A stretch of DNA of 64,000 nucleotides from Alphaproteobacteria bacterium (GCA_019239415.1 JAFAZW010000066.1:27582-91581), one strand, 5' to 3'; shown: positions 1 to 9,401, numbered from the stretch's first letter. The notes: generated by a model from the letters alone, not told the origin. Made by a program: numbers and translations.

Positions 1-627
1 GTGCCGATGCTCTCCGCCTCCGAGCGCGAGCTTCAGGCGGTGCGCAAGCGCTGGGGCATCCTTTTCCAGGGCGCGGCGCTCTTCTCGACCCTCACCGTCG
101 CCGAGAACGTCGAAGTTCCTCTGCGCGAATTCTACCCGCGCCTGTCGGAGCGGCTGCTCGATGAGATCGCCGCCTACAAGATCGTCATGGTCGGGCTCAG
201 CCCCGAGGCAGGCCCCAAATATCCGGCCGAGCTGTCGGGCGGCATGAGGAAGCGCGCCGGCATCGCGCGCGCCCTGGCGCTCGACCCGGAGCTGTTGTTC
301 CTCGACGAGCCGACCGCCGGCCTCGATCCGATCGGCGCCGCGGCTTTCGACAATCTGGTGGTGGAGCTCAGGGACAGGCTCGGTCTCACCGTCTTCCTGA
401 TCACCCACGATCTCGACACGCTCTACACGATCTGCGACCGCGTCGCGGTGCTGGCGGACCGCAAGGTCGTCGCGGTTGGAACGATTCCGGAATTATTGGC
501 TTTGGACCACCCGTGGATACAGGAATATTTCCGTGGCCCGCGCGGACGGGCGGCCGAAGAAGCGGTCGAGGAAGCCGAGGCGCGCGCGGAGGCGGCCGAG
601 GCGGCGGAGGGGGGCGCTGAGGGCTGA
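1..627 (+). CDS. mlaF: Mla-type lipid transport ABC ATPase, 5' truncated
   Basis: ATPase subunit of an MCE-type (Mla) phospholipid transporter; it would act at the inner membrane with a permease and the MlaD protein encoded next. The 208 visible residues hold the ABC signature LSGGMRKRAG (near residue 78), Walker B with D-loop (LLFLDEPTAGLD) and the H-loop LITHD. The Walker A loop is missing because the gene begins before base 1, so the GTG at base 1 is an internal codon. The last 30 residues are an Ala/Glu-rich tail. Its stop overlaps the mlaD start by one base (TGATG), implying coupled translation. The family is clear; lipid as substrate is inferred from the MCE context. Confidence 0.88.
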   Translation: MPMLSASERELQAVRKRWGILFQGAALFSTLTVAENVEVPLREFYPRLSERLLDEIAAYKIVMVGLSPEAGPKYPAELSGGMRKRAGIARALALDPELLFLDEPTAGLDPIGAAAFDNLVVELRDRLGLTVFLITHDLDTLYTICDRVAVLADRKVVAVGTIPELLALDHPWIQEYFRGPRGRAAEEAVEEAEARAEAAEAAEGGAEG

Positions 628-1622
628 TGGAAAACCGATCCAACCATATCCTCGTCGGCAGCGTCGTCATGGTGATGCTGGTCGCCGTGCTCGCCTTCGT
701 GCTGTGGCTGAGCCAGGGCACGGGCGACAAGAGCAAGCATTACGACGTGCTGTTCAGCCAGGCGGTCGACGGGCTCGCCACGGGATCGGCGGTGACCTTC
801 TCGGGCGTACCCGTGGGGTCGGTCAAGTCGATCAACCTCCTGCCCAAGACCCCCGAATTCGTCCGCGTGCGGATCAGCGTCAAGGAGGACACGCCGATCC
901 TCGTCGGCACCACGGCCACGATCAAGGGTGTCGGCTTCACCGGCGTTTCGGCGATCCAGCTCGATCCGCCGGACCGCGACCCGCGCCGGCCGAACCTCAG
1001 GCGGCCGGAAATCGCCTGCCCGTCGGGCGACGAGGCGCAGGTGCGCTGCCCGTTCGGCGTGCCGGTGATCCCGACCAAGGCCGGCGGGCTCGGCGCCCTC
1101 CTCAACAGCGCGCCGGAGCTGCTCGACCGCGTCTCGACGCTGACGCTCAGGCTGACGGAGCTGCTCGGCGACAAGAACCAGGCCTCCATCGCCGGCATCC
1201 TCCAGAACGTCAACACGATGAGCCGCAACCTCGCCGCCCGCTCGGACGAGATCGCCGCCACCCTCGCCGACGCGCGGGTGGCGATCCGCCAGGCCGGCGA
1301 CGCCGCCGACCGCTTCGGGCGCCTCGCCGATACCTCGAACGACGTGCTCCAGCGCGACGCGCGGCCGCTGATCGCGGACCTGAGGCGTACGGTCCAGTCG
1401 GCTGACACCAGCATGAAGACGCTCAACGCGACGTTGGGCGACGCGCGGCCGGGGCTGCAGGCCTTTTCGAAGCAGACGGTGCCGGAGATCGGCCAGCTGG
1501 TCCGGGACCTGAGGCAGATGTCCGATTCGCTCAACAACGTCGCGCAGCGGCTCGACCAGGGCGGCGTCACCGGCATAATCGGGCCGCAGAAGCTGCCCGA
1601 CTACAAGAGGGGCAAGAGATGA
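627..1622 (+). CDS. mlaD: MlaD family MCE-domain protein
   Basis: Periplasmic substrate-binding component of an Mla-type transporter. One N-terminal membrane anchor (about residues 9-30, HILVGSVVMVMLVAVLAF) is followed by a single MCE domain (about 38-115, with the GVPVGSV strand and the ATIKGVGFTGVSAIQLDP end typical of the fold). Next come a loop containing two cysteines and a long helical tail to residue 331. At 331 residues it is longer than the E. coli MlaD of about 180, as is common in alphaproteobacteria. It overlaps the ATPase gene by one base and the lipoprotein gene by four (ATGA at 1619), so the three genes form one operon. Confidence 0.9.
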   Translation: MENRSNHILVGSVVMVMLVAVLAFVLWLSQGTGDKSKHYDVLFSQAVDGLATGSAVTFSGVPVGSVKSINLLPKTPEFVRVRISVKEDTPILVGTTATIKGVGFTGVSAIQLDPPDRDPRRPNLRRPEIACPSGDEAQVRCPFGVPVIPTKAGGLGALLNSAPELLDRVSTLTLRLTELLGDKNQASIAGILQNVNTMSRNLAARSDEIAATLADARVAIRQAGDAADRFGRLADTSNDVLQRDARPLIADLRRTVQSADTSMKTLNATLGDARPGLQAFSKQTVPEIGQLVRDLRQMSDSLNNVAQRLDQGGVTGIIGPQKLPDYKRGKR

Positions 1623-2197
1623 TGCGCACCACCCTCCTCGCCCTCGCCTTCGCCGGCTCCGTCGCGCTCGCGGGGTGCAGCCTCGGCGGCAAGCCGCCGC
1701 CGACGCTGATGCGTCTCACCCCCGACGTCGCCGCGCCCACCGGCCCCCGGTCGGGGCCGACCAGCCAGGCGATTACGGTCGTCGCGCCCTCGGTGCCGCA
1801 GGAGCTGGGCACGCTCAGGGTGCCGGTCCGCTCCGGGACCCAAGTGACCTACATCCCCAAGGCGCAATGGGTGGAGATGCCGAATGCGATGTTCGCCCGG
1901 CTCGTCACCGAGACGATCGCCGCCAAGACGGGACGGGTGGTGCTGGATCCGCACCAGTTCACCATCGATCCGGGCCAGCGGCTGACCGGCACGCTGCAGG
2001 AATTCGGGCTCGAGGAGGCGGGGAGCCAGGCCGTGGTCGTCTACGACGCCGTCCTCGCCCGGGGCGCCAATGCCGTGGAGACCCGCCGCTTCGAGGCCCG
2101 GGTGCCCGTGGCCGCGATCGACGCGGCAAGCGCGCCCGCGGCGCTCAACCGCGCGGCGAATGACGTCGCCGCCCAAGTCGCCGCCTGGGTCGGCTGA
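1619..2197 (+). CDS. ABC-type transport auxiliary lipoprotein
   Basis: Outer-membrane or periplasmic lipoprotein of the PqiC/ABC_trans_aux type that accompanies MCE transporters. The N-terminus is a lipoprotein signal with lipobox LAGC, Cys20 if the first of two ATGs is used. The mature part of about 170 residues has the alternating strand pattern of the family, with VPQELGTLRVPVRSG and YIPKAQWVEMPNAMFARL recognisable. The start overlaps the mlaD stop (ATGA). It ends 33 bases from the convergent pepN stop and closes the operon. The role in handing lipid across the periplasm is inferred from partners, not from this sequence. Confidence 0.85.
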   Translation: MMRTTLLALAFAGSVALAGCSLGGKPPPTLMRLTPDVAAPTGPRSGPTSQAITVVAPSVPQELGTLRVPVRSGTQVTYIPKAQWVEMPNAMFARLVTETIAAKTGRVVLDPHQFTIDPGQRLTGTLQEFGLEEAGSQAVVVYDAVLARGANAVETRRFEARVPVAAIDAASAPAALNRAANDVAAQVAAWVG

Positions 2198-2229
2198 ACT
2201 CCTAGCGGAGCCCGAAAGACCCCTCGGCG

Positions 2230-4818
2230 CTAGGTCGCGAGGCTCTTGCTCGCCTGCTCGAACACTTCCTTCGACAGCCCCGGGGTGCCGACGATCCGCT
2301 CCAGCTCGGCGCGCATCAGCGCCTGGCGCTCCGGGCCCAAGCGGCGCCAGCGGCCGAGCGGGGGGACGAGGCCGGCGGCGGTCTGGGGGTTGAGCGCGTC
2401 CACCTCGAGGATGGTGTCGGCGAGGAAGCGGTAGCCGCGACCCGAGCGGTGGTGGAAGGCGCGCTGGTTCGACGCGAAGGCGCCGACCAGGGCGCGCAGG
2501 CGATTGGGGTTGGTGAGCGAGAAATCGGGATGCTTCGCCAGCGCCTCGACCGTGTCGATCGTGTCGGCGCGGGTCGCGCGCGCCTGGGCGGCGAACCATT
2601 TGTCGAGGACCAGGGGGTCGGCCCGATAGCGGTCGTAGAAGCCGGCGAGGGCGCCGTGGCGCTCCGCCGCATCCGAATTGGCAAGGACGGTCAGCGCGCC
2701 CAGCCGGTCGGTCATGTTGTCGGCCTCGTCGAACTGGCGCATCGCCAGCTCGGGCGCGTCGGCGGCACCGGACGCCATCAGATAGGAAAGCGCGACGGAC
2801 CGCAGGCGGCGCGCGCCGCAGGCGGCGGCGCTATATTCGTAGCGGTTGGCGGCGGTCGAGGCGTAGGCGGCGCGCCAAGCGGGCTCGAGCTCGGCGGCGA
2901 GCGCCGCGCGCAGCGCCTCGCGCGCCGCCGCAACGGCGTCCGGGTCGACGGTGGCGAGATGGTCGCCGACGAACGCCTCGCTCGGCAGGATCACGGCCTC
3001 CCCGACGAACGCCTGGTCGAGCTGCTCGTCGGCCAGCGTCTCGCGCACCGCGGCGACCACCGCGCGCGGATCCGGCTGCCCGCCGATCCCGGCAAGCAAG
3101 GTGTCGAGCATGAGCTGCTGCATCGCCTCGTAGCGGGCGAAGGGATCGTCGTCGCGGGCCGAGAGGAAGGCGAGGTCGGCGGCGCTGCGGTTGGTCTCGA
3201 CGACGACGGGCGCCGAAAAGTCGCGGTTGATCGAGAGGATCGGCGGCTCCGCGACCGGCCCCAGGTCGAGATCGGCTTCGGCGCGGTCGAGCAGGATCAG
3301 CCGCTCGCCGAGCTTGGCCCCGGTGTCGAGGCCGAACAGGGCGGTGCGCAGCGGGATCGGCATCGGCTGCTTGACCGGCTGGCCCGGCGTCGGCGGCACG
3401 TCCTGCCGCAGCTTCAGCCGGGCACGCCCGTCGTCAATGCCGAGCTCGGCCCGCACGCGCGGCGTCCCGGCCTGGCCGTACCAGAGGCGGAATTTGGAGA
3501 GATCGACGCCGCTTGCATCCTCGAGCGCGCGGACGAAATCCTCGCAGGTGGCCGCCTCTCCGTCGTGGCGCTCGAAATAGAGATCGGTGCCCGCGCGGAA
3601 CCGCGCGGGACCCAGGATGGTGTGCATCATCCGGATCAGCTCCGCGCCCTTATTGTAGACGGTCGCCGTGTAGAAGTTGCTGATTTCTATGTAGGATTCC
3701 GGCCGCACCGGGTGAGCGAGGGGCCCGGAATCCTCCGGGAACTGGCTGGCCCGCAGCGCCCGCACGTCGGCGATGCGGCTGACCGCCTCCGAGCCCTGCG
3801 CGGAGAATTGCTGGTCGCGAAAGACGGTGAAGCCTTCCTTGAGGCTGAGCTGGAACCAGTCCCGGCAGGTGACCCGGTTGCCCGACCAATTGTGGAAATA
3901 TTCGTGGGCGACGACGCCGGCGATGGCATCGAAATCGTCGTCGGTCGCGGTCTCCTGGTCGGCGAGGATGTAGCGCGAGTTGAAGATGTTGAGGCCTTTG
4001 TTCTCCATCGCCCCGAAGTTGAAATCGCCGACCGCGACGATGTTGAACACACCGAGGTCGTACTCGCGGCCATAGGTTTCCTCGTCCCATTCCATCGCTT
4101 CCCGGAGGGACACCATGGCGTGGCCGGTGCGCGGCAGGTCGGCGGCGCGGACCCAGATGGCGAGGTCGACCTTGCGGCCGGAACGCGTCTCGAACGTGTC
4201 GCGGTTGGCGACGAGGTCGCCGGCGACGAGCGCGAACAGGTAGCAGGGCTTGGGGAAGGGGTCGTGCCATTCGGCCCAGTGGCGGCCGTTGTCGAGGTCG
4301 CCGCTCGCGAGCGGGTCGCCGTTCGAGAGCAGCACCGGATAGCGCGCATGGTCGGCGATGAGCTTCACCCGGTAGCGGCTGAGGACGTCCGGCCGGTCGG
4401 GGAACGGGGTGATGCGGCGGAAGCCTTCGGCCTCGCACTGGGTGCACAGGATGCCGCCGGATTCGTAGAGGCCCATCAGCTCGGTGTTGGTGGCGGGCTC
4501 GATCTCGACCTCGGTCTCGACGACGGCGCGCGGGGCCGCGAGGGCGATGGTGAGGACCTCCTCGTCCTCGTCGAAGGCGTGAGGCGCCTCCTCGCCGTCG
4601 ACCCTCACGGCGAGGATCTCCAGCTCCTCCGCGTTCAGGCGCAGCGGCCGGTCGTGTTCGCCGTTGCGCTCGACGGTAAGGCGGGTGCGCACCCGGGTGC
4701 GTTCGGCGCCGAGATCGAACTCCAGCTCGATGTCCGGCACGAGCCAGTCCGGTGGGCGGTAATCCTCGCGGCGGACGGGGGCGGGGGGCGCGGCGGCGGC
4801 GTGCGGGGCATCGAGCAT
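2230..4818 (-). CDS. pepN: aminopeptidase N (M1 family)
   Basis: Zinc aminopeptidase removing N-terminal residues from peptides in the cytosol. At 862 residues it has full family length. The exopeptidase motif GAMEN lies at 269-273, the zinc motif HEYFH at 305-309 and the third ligand Glu328 exactly 18 residues further on. The C-terminal third (about 540-862) is the helical domain of bacterial PepN. No signal peptide is present. The ATG at 4818 sits 96 bases from the divergent M48 protease gene, so the two share a short promoter region. Long open frames on the other strand over this gene are codon-bias artefacts. Confidence 0.95.
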   Translation of the reverse strand: MLDAPHAAAAPPAPVRREDYRPPDWLVPDIELEFDLGAERTRVRTRLTVERNGEHDRPLRLNAEELEILAVRVDGEEAPHAFDEDEEVLTIALAAPRAVVETEVEIEPATNTELMGLYESGGILCTQCEAEGFRRITPFPDRPDVLSRYRVKLIADHARYPVLLSNGDPLASGDLDNGRHWAEWHDPFPKPCYLFALVAGDLVANRDTFETRSGRKVDLAIWVRAADLPRTGHAMVSLREAMEWDEETYGREYDLGVFNIVAVGDFNFGAMENKGLNIFNSRYILADQETATDDDFDAIAGVVAHEYFHNWSGNRVTCRDWFQLSLKEGFTVFRDQQFSAQGSEAVSRIADVRALRASQFPEDSGPLAHPVRPESYIEISNFYTATVYNKGAELIRMMHTILGPARFRAGTDLYFERHDGEAATCEDFVRALEDASGVDLSKFRLWYGQAGTPRVRAELGIDDGRARLKLRQDVPPTPGQPVKQPMPIPLRTALFGLDTGAKLGERLILLDRAEADLDLGPVAEPPILSINRDFSAPVVVETNRSAADLAFLSARDDDPFARYEAMQQLMLDTLLAGIGGQPDPRAVVAAVRETLADEQLDQAFVGEAVILPSEAFVGDHLATVDPDAVAAAREALRAALAAELEPAWRAAYASTAANRYEYSAAACGARRLRSVALSYLMASGAADAPELAMRQFDEADNMTDRLGALTVLANSDAAERHGALAGFYDRYRADPLVLDKWFAAQARATRADTIDTVEALAKHPDFSLTNPNRLRALVGAFASNQRAFHHRSGRGYRFLADTILEVDALNPQTAAGLVPPLGRWRRLGPERQALMRAELERIVGTPGLSKEVFEQASKSLAT

Positions 4819-4914
4819 CGCCGCGCCTTAGGATCCCGCACGGGGGCGCGCAACGCGACGGCGCTTCCCTTGCCCCGCATTTCGCGCCAGATATCGTTTC
4901 GGGGAGGAACCGAA

Positions 4915-6195
4915 ATGGCGGCATTGCTCATCGCCGCGGCGGCGGCCGCGCAGACCTTCGACCCGGAGGCGGCGACCCGCGCCTACCTCTCGACCCTGCA
5001 GGGCGCCGCCCGGGCCAAGTCCGACGCCTATTTCGAGGGCGGTTACTGGCTGATCCTGTGGGGTGCCCTCGTCGGCGTCGCGTCGCACTGGCTGATGCTC
5101 ACGATGCGCTGGTCGGCGGCGTGGCGGAACTGGGCCGCACGGGTGACGAAGCGGCGCTGGCTGCAACCGGCGCTCTATGCGCTGCCCTACGTGATCTTCG
5201 GGTGGCTGATCGTCCTCCCCTGGACGGTCTACGAGGGCTTCTTCCGCGAGCAGCAGTACGGCCTGATGAACATGAGCTTCGGCGGCTGGCTGGGGCAGCA
5301 GGGGATCATGCTCGGCGTCACCGTGCTGATGACGGCGCTCGTGCTGCTCATCGTGTTCGCCGTGATCCGCCGCGCACCGCGGACCTGGTGGCTCTGGGGT
5401 GCGGCGGCGCTGACGGCGCTCACCGCCTTCGCGCTCGTTCTCCAGCCGGTCTTCGTCGAGCCGCTGCTCAACAAGTACACGCCGATGCCGCAGGGACCGC
5501 TGCGCGACCAGATTCTCGCCATGGCCAAGGCCAACCACATTCCCGCCGACAACGTCTGGGTGGTCGACGCCTCGAAGCAGTCGAAGCGCATCTCCGGCAA
5601 TGTGGCCGGCCTCGGGCCGACGATCCGCATCGCGCTCAACGACAATCTCCTCAACCGCTCGACTCCCGCCGAGGTCAAGGCGGTGATGGGACACGAAATG
5701 GGCCATTACGTCCTCGGCCATGTCTGGAAGGGCCTTGCGGTTTTCGGAATCGTCTTCCTCATCGCCGGCCTCATCCTGTGGCGGGTTGCGCCGTGGGCGC
5801 TGGCGCGCTGGGGCGGGGCCTGGCGGGTGGAGAGCGTCGCGGATCCGGCGGTCGTGCCGCTGTTCGCGCTAATCCTCACCGTCTTCGGGCTGGTGATGAC
5901 GCCTGTGTTCAACTCCCTGATCCGCAGCCAGGAGAGCCAGGCCGACGCCTTCGGGCTCGACGCCGCGCGCGAGCCGGACGGCTTCGCCTCGATCGCGATG
6001 AAGCTTTCCGAATATCGCAAGATCGAGCCGACGTCGCTCGAGGAGGCTTTGTTCTTCGATCATCCCTCCGGCCGCACGCGGGTGCGGATGTCGATGGACT
6101 GGAAGGCGCGGCACCTCGCGGAGCTACCGCCCGAGCAGCGGGCGATGGTCACCCCGCCTCCTCCGGCCGCGGCCGGGCCGACCGCAGGGCGATGA
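4915..6195 (+). CDS. M48 family membrane metallopeptidase (Ste24-like)
   Basis: Integral-membrane zinc endopeptidase of the CAAX prenyl protease 1 (Ste24) type. The ATG at 4915 follows a strong Shine-Dalgarno (GGGGAGG, 4901-4907); the frame is open far upstream but that part lies antisense to pepN. The 426-residue protein has hydrophobic segments near 42-62, 82-105, 125-147 and 158-178, zinc motif HEMGH at 260-264, two more membrane segments after it, and the third-ligand motif SQESQADAFGLD. Bacteria lack prenylated CAAX proteins, so quality control of membrane proteins is the likely role. The 3' end overlaps the convergent EamA gene by 47 bases. Confidence 0.9.
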   Translation: MAALLIAAAAAAQTFDPEAATRAYLSTLQGAARAKSDAYFEGGYWLILWGALVGVASHWLMLTMRWSAAWRNWAARVTKRRWLQPALYALPYVIFGWLIVLPWTVYEGFFREQQYGLMNMSFGGWLGQQGIMLGVTVLMTALVLLIVFAVIRRAPRTWWLWGAAALTALTAFALVLQPVFVEPLLNKYTPMPQGPLRDQILAMAKANHIPADNVWVVDASKQSKRISGNVAGLGPTIRIALNDNLLNRSTPAEVKAVMGHEMGHYVLGHVWKGLAVFGIVFLIAGLILWRVAPWALARWGGAWRVESVADPAVVPLFALILTVFGLVMTPVFNSLIRSQESQADAFGLDAAREPDGFASIAMKLSEYRKIEPTSLEEALFFDHPSGRTRVRMSMDWKARHLAELPPEQRAMVTPPPPAAAGPTAGR

Positions 6196-7075
6196 ACAGA
6201 CCGGAAAGGGCGAGGACGCCGCCGGCGACCGCCCAAATTGACCAGCGATAGCCCTCGAAGGCGGTCGAAAAGGCCATCGCGATGATCGGCACGAGCAGGC
6301 TCGAATAGGCCGCTCGGGCCGGCCCGACGGCGCGGATCACCTGGTAATAGAGGACGAAGGCGAGGGCCGAGGCGAGCAGCGCGAGGTAAAGGAGACCGGC
6401 CCAGTAGAGCGGCGCGGTGTCGATCACCGGCGGACCGGCGAGAGCGAAGGCGATGAGCGCGTTCGTCGCCGTTCCCCACACCATGCCCCAGGCGAGGATT
6501 GACGGGATGGCGTGGCGGCGCAGCGCCTCGGCCGCCTGCATGGTGTTCGCCGCCGACGCGCTGAGGATGGCGAGCAGGGTGAAGCCGATCCCGACCAGCA
6601 CGCCGCGCGGCCCGGCGCCGCTCGTCCGCACCTCCTGCACGAAAAGCAGGACGACCCCGGCCATCGCGACGGCCGAGCCGAGCAGGAACCGCCCGCTCAG
6701 CCGGTGCCCGAGGAAGAGGCGCGCCATGGCCGAATTCGGCACGACAAGCAGGGCGAAGACGACGGCGACGAGGCCGGAGGTGACGAAATGCTCGGCCGCG
6801 TAGACCGCATTGTAGTTGAGGCAGAATTGCGGAATCCCGAAGGCCGCGGCCCAAAGCTGGCCGCGCCCGCCGAGCCGGAGCGGCGCGCGGCGCCACACGG
6901 CCCAGGCGAACAGCGCGGCGGAGGCGATGGCGAATCGGTAGGTGACCGACCAGACCGCCGGCACCCGTCCGAACTGCCCGAGGATGACGAACCAGGTGGA
7001 GCCCCAGATCAGGGTGGCGACGGCGAAGGCGGCGAGAATGCGAGGCGAGCTGAAGCCGCCCTCGGCCGGGCTCAC
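6149..7075 (-). CDS. EamA/DMT family transporter
   Basis: Inner-membrane exporter of the drug/metabolite transporter superfamily with two EamA halves, about ten membrane helices in 308 residues. The first half contains LIWGSTWFVI near the N-terminus, typical of EamA; the second half begins near residue 160. A GTG start at 7075 is chosen because it overlaps the threonine aldolase stop by four bases (GTGA). The pairing suggests, without proof, that it exports threonine or a related amino acid; family members export amino acids and many other solutes. The 3' end overlaps the convergent M48 gene by 47 bases. Confidence 0.82.
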   Translation of the reverse strand: MSPAEGGFSSPRILAAFAVATLIWGSTWFVILGQFGRVPAVWSVTYRFAIASAALFAWAVWRRAPLRLGGRGQLWAAAFGIPQFCLNYNAVYAAEHFVTSGLVAVVFALLVVPNSAMARLFLGHRLSGRFLLGSAVAMAGVVLLFVQEVRTSGAGPRGVLVGIGFTLLAILSASAANTMQAAEALRRHAIPSILAWGMVWGTATNALIAFALAGPPVIDTAPLYWAGLLYLALLASALAFVLYYQVIRAVGPARAAYSSLLVPIIAMAFSTAFEGYRWSIWAVAGGVLALSGLFIALRSARPRPEEAG

Positions 7076-8076
7076 AGCGCCCGGATCGCGGCGGCGAGCG
7101 TGTCGACGGCGGCGAGGTCGGTATCCCAGCTCGTCACCAGCCGCGCTTCGCCGGGACCCCAGTCGTAGAAATCGAAGCCCTGCTCGCGCAGCCGCTGCGC
7201 TTCCGCCGGCGTGACGCGGATGAACAGCTCGTTCGCCTCGACCGGGAGGATGAGCCGCTCCGGCCCCGCGGCCTCGGCGAGTCGGGCGGCGGCGGCGTTG
7301 GCGGCGCGGGCGTTCCTGAGCCAGACGTCGCCTTCGATCATCGCGAGGATCTGCGCCGCGAGGAAGCGGCCCTTGGAAAGGAGGTGGCCGGCGCGCTTGC
7401 GCCGATAGAGCGCCGCCGCCTTCAGCTCGGGACGGAAGAAGACGAGGAGGTCGGCGGACATGCCGCCATTCTTGGTGAAGCCGAAGCTGAGCGCATCCCC
7501 GCCCGCCTTCCAGCTGAGCGCGGCGGGGCTCGCGCCGGTGCGCACGACGGCATTGGCGAAGCGCGCGCCGTCGACGTGGAAGGCGAGGCCGCGCGCCTTG
7601 GCCAAGGCCCCCAGCGCGGCGGTCTCGTCCGCGCTGTAGACGAGCCCATATTCGGTGGCGTTGGTGATCGACAGGACGTGCGGCTGGGTCTGGTGGACGT
7701 CGTCGCGGATGGTGGCGAGCGCGGCTGCGGCCGTCTCCGGCGTCAGCTTCGCGCCGATCCCCTCGGCCAGCACCAGCTTCGCGCCGTGGGTGTAGAATTC
7801 GGGAGCGCCGCATTCGTCGTTCTGGATGTGGGCGTCGCGGTGGCAGACGATGGCGCCGTGCGGCGGGCACAGGGCGGCGAGCGCCAGCGCGTTGGCGGCG
7901 GTGCCGGTTGCGACCCACAGGGCCGCCACCTCCGTCTCGAACAGGTCCGAGAAGACGGAGTCGAGGCGCGCGCTCCATCCGTCGCCGTCATAGGCCGTGT
8001 CGAGCCGATTCGCTCGCGCCAGTGCAGCCATGACTTCTGGGCAGGCGGGGGCGGCATTGTCGGAGAAGAAACGCAT
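7072..8076 (-). CDS. ltaE: low-specificity L-threonine aldolase
   Basis: PLP enzyme cleaving L-threonine or allo-threonine to glycine and acetaldehyde. The start is taken at the ATG at 8076 (MRFFSDNAAPACPEVM), which matches the family N-terminus; an in-frame start 36 bases upstream adds an Arg-rich stretch unlike the family. The 334 residues include the tetramer-type fold I core, a GDVHQTQP-like region near 110-120 and the PLP lysine in SFGFTKNGG (Lys202). Its stop overlaps the EamA start, so both are probably co-transcribed. Confidence 0.9.
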   Translation of the reverse strand: MRFFSDNAAPACPEVMAALARANRLDTAYDGDGWSARLDSVFSDLFETEVAALWVATGTAANALALAALCPPHGAIVCHRDAHIQNDECGAPEFYTHGAKLVLAEGIGAKLTPETAAAALATIRDDVHQTQPHVLSITNATEYGLVYSADETAALGALAKARGLAFHVDGARFANAVVRTGASPAALSWKAGGDALSFGFTKNGGMSADLLVFFRPELKAAALYRRKRAGHLLSKGRFLAAQILAMIEGDVWLRNARAANAAAARLAEAAGPERLILPVEANELFIRVTPAEAQRLREQGFDFYDWGPGEARLVTSWDTDLAAVDTLAAAIRAL

Positions 8077-8216
8077 CGCGCGCCGCCATAGCCGCCGCGC
8101 CCGCGAGGTCAACGCGGCCCACGCCGCGCCGCCGGCAAAAATCTGCCGCCGCGTTTACCACAAGTTAGGCGGCGCGGGCGTAGCGTGCCGGCAAGCGCGA
8201 TTGGACGGGAAAAGAG

Positions 8217-8645
8217 ATGGGCGTCGAAAGCTTCTTGGACGTAAGTGTGGCGGGCAAGCGGCAGGCGAAGCGCAACCGCGTCCTGCTCGCCGCGAAGCTG
8301 GAGGTCGGCGGCATCGAGATCGACGTCCGCCTCCGCGACCTCTCGCAGAAGGGCGCCCTCATCGAGTGCCAGCGGGTCCCGCCCGCCGGCAGCGAGGTCG
8401 TCTTCCACCGCGGCTCGATCACCGTGCCGGCGCGGATCGCCTGGGCGGGCGCCAATCGCGCGGGGCTCGAATTCGCCTACATGATCGACGAGAGCGAGGT
8501 GCTGGTCCAGCTCCGCCGCACCACCACCGACCAGAACCAGCCGCGCTTCCGGCGGCCGGGCCTCGGCGAGGGGCTCAGCGAGCAGGAGAAGAAGCTGGCC
8601 CAGCTGTGGGGCGTGTCGGTCGGGATCTCGGTCCCCGAGCGCTGA
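8217..8645 (+). CDS. PilZ domain protein
   Basis: Stand-alone PilZ domain of 142 residues, a class of cyclic-di-GMP receptors. It shows the basic N-terminal motif (KRQAKRNRV) and the DLSQKGALI version of D/N-x-S-x-x-G, followed by the expected beta strands. About 45 C-terminal residues form a polar tail with a predicted helix (LSEQEKKLAQLWG). The ATG follows GGGAAAAGAG. Whether it binds c-di-GMP cannot be decided because the first motif is not a perfect RxxxR. Another PilZ gene follows after 13 bases. Confidence 0.85.
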   Translation: MGVESFLDVSVAGKRQAKRNRVLLAAKLEVGGIEIDVRLRDLSQKGALIECQRVPPAGSEVVFHRGSITVPARIAWAGANRAGLEFAYMIDESEVLVQLRRTTTDQNQPRFRRPGLGEGLSEQEKKLAQLWGVSVGISVPER

Positions 8646-8658
8646 CGGCCGCGCGGCG

Positions 8659-8982
8659 ATGGCGCTCACCGGACAGATCAGCACCGATCCCGGGCTCGAC
8701 GGCCGCCGCGCCGCGCGCACCGACGTCGTGCTCGGCGCCGGCCTGCGCCAGCGCGGCGCCCACGCCGTGACGGTTCAGATCATGGACCTGTCGACGCACG
8801 GTTTCCGTGCCGCCACGCACCTCGAGCTCGAGCCCGGCGCCGACGTCTGGCTCAAGATGCCCGGCCTCGAGAGCATGCACGCCCGCGTCGCCTGGATGCG
8901 CGGACACCTCATGGGCTGCGAGTTCGTCCGCCCGCTCCACCCGGCGGTGCTCGACATGGTGGTCCGCGCCGCGCGCAATTGA
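8659..8982 (+). CDS. PilZ domain protein
   Basis: Second stand-alone PilZ protein, 107 residues, 13 bases after the first. It carries a complete RxxxR motif (RRAAR, residues 16-20) and DLSTHGF for D-x-S-x-x-G, so it is the better candidate of the two for binding c-di-GMP. There is no effector domain. A diverged tandem duplication is possible, but the proteins share little outside the motifs. A long palindromic repeat begins about 40 bases after its stop. Confidence 0.85.
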   Translation: MALTGQISTDPGLDGRRAARTDVVLGAGLRQRGAHAVTVQIMDLSTHGFRAATHLELEPGADVWLKMPGLESMHARVAWMRGHLMGCEFVRPLHPAVLDMVVRAARN

Positions 8983-9022
8983 GCGCGCAACCCGATCGGC
9001 TGACCTTCTCACCGGAAAACGG

Positions 9023-9107
9023 CGTTCGGGCTGAGCCTGTCGGAGCCTTCTCTTCGCCCCTTCCTGCCGAGGAGAAGGACAGGGCTTCGACAAGCTCGGC
9101 CCGAACG
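9023..9107. repeat. palindromic repeat family A, copy 1
   Basis: Interrupted inverted repeat whose left arm starts CGTTCGGGCTGAGCCTGTCG and whose right arm ends GACAAGCTCGGCCCGAACG. Other copies lie at 33660-33744 and 52745-52827. It can form a long stem-loop. It sits between the second PilZ gene and a small periplasmic protein gene. Confidence 0.85.
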
Positions 9108-9149
9108 GCTCTATGATACCGCCCGCCAGGCGAGGTCCGAGCTCGCGGC

Positions 9150-9401
9150 TCAGCCGCCGTCGGGGCCGGTGCGGATGCGGATCTTGTCGAGATTCTGTCG
9201 CTCGATGTCCTTCTGCTGGCGCCACTGCTCGCGGGTCAGGCAGACGCGCTTCTCCGCGAGGCGCGAACCGATGTCGGGCACGGTGCGGCAAATGACCTTG
9301 TCGCCGTCCGCTTTCTTGGCCGGCGCGGCATCAGCGGTCGACGTGGCGGCGCTCGTGGCGGCGACGGCGAAGCCGAAGAGGATTCCGCTCGCTCTCGACA
9401 T
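9150..9401 (-). CDS. small secreted two-cysteine protein, paralogue 1
   Basis: Not recognised as a named family. An 83-residue protein with a Sec signal peptide (cleavage near residue 26, after a run ending in TADAA) and a mature part of about 57 charged residues. The mature part has two cysteines 16 residues apart (VICRT and RVCLT), suited to a disulfide in the periplasm, then REQWRQQ and the ending KIRIRTGPDGG. The gene at 9484-9732 is clearly its paralogue: the mature parts match from the first cysteine almost to the end. The ATG at 9401 is followed by a normal signal sequence. Confidence 0.75.
   Translation of the reverse strand: MSRASGILFGFAVAATSAATSTADAAPAKKADGDKVICRTVPDIGSRLAEKRVCLTREQWRQQKDIERQNLDKIRIRTGPDGG

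Noticed and set aside
476..1405. Arg-rich 309-codon frame
   Set aside because: Shadow of mlaF/mlaD in another frame; no domain.
2449..4914. Long + strand open frame ahead of the M48 protease
   Set aside because: Antisense to pepN; the frame is open because of GC-rich codon bias and has no family motifs.
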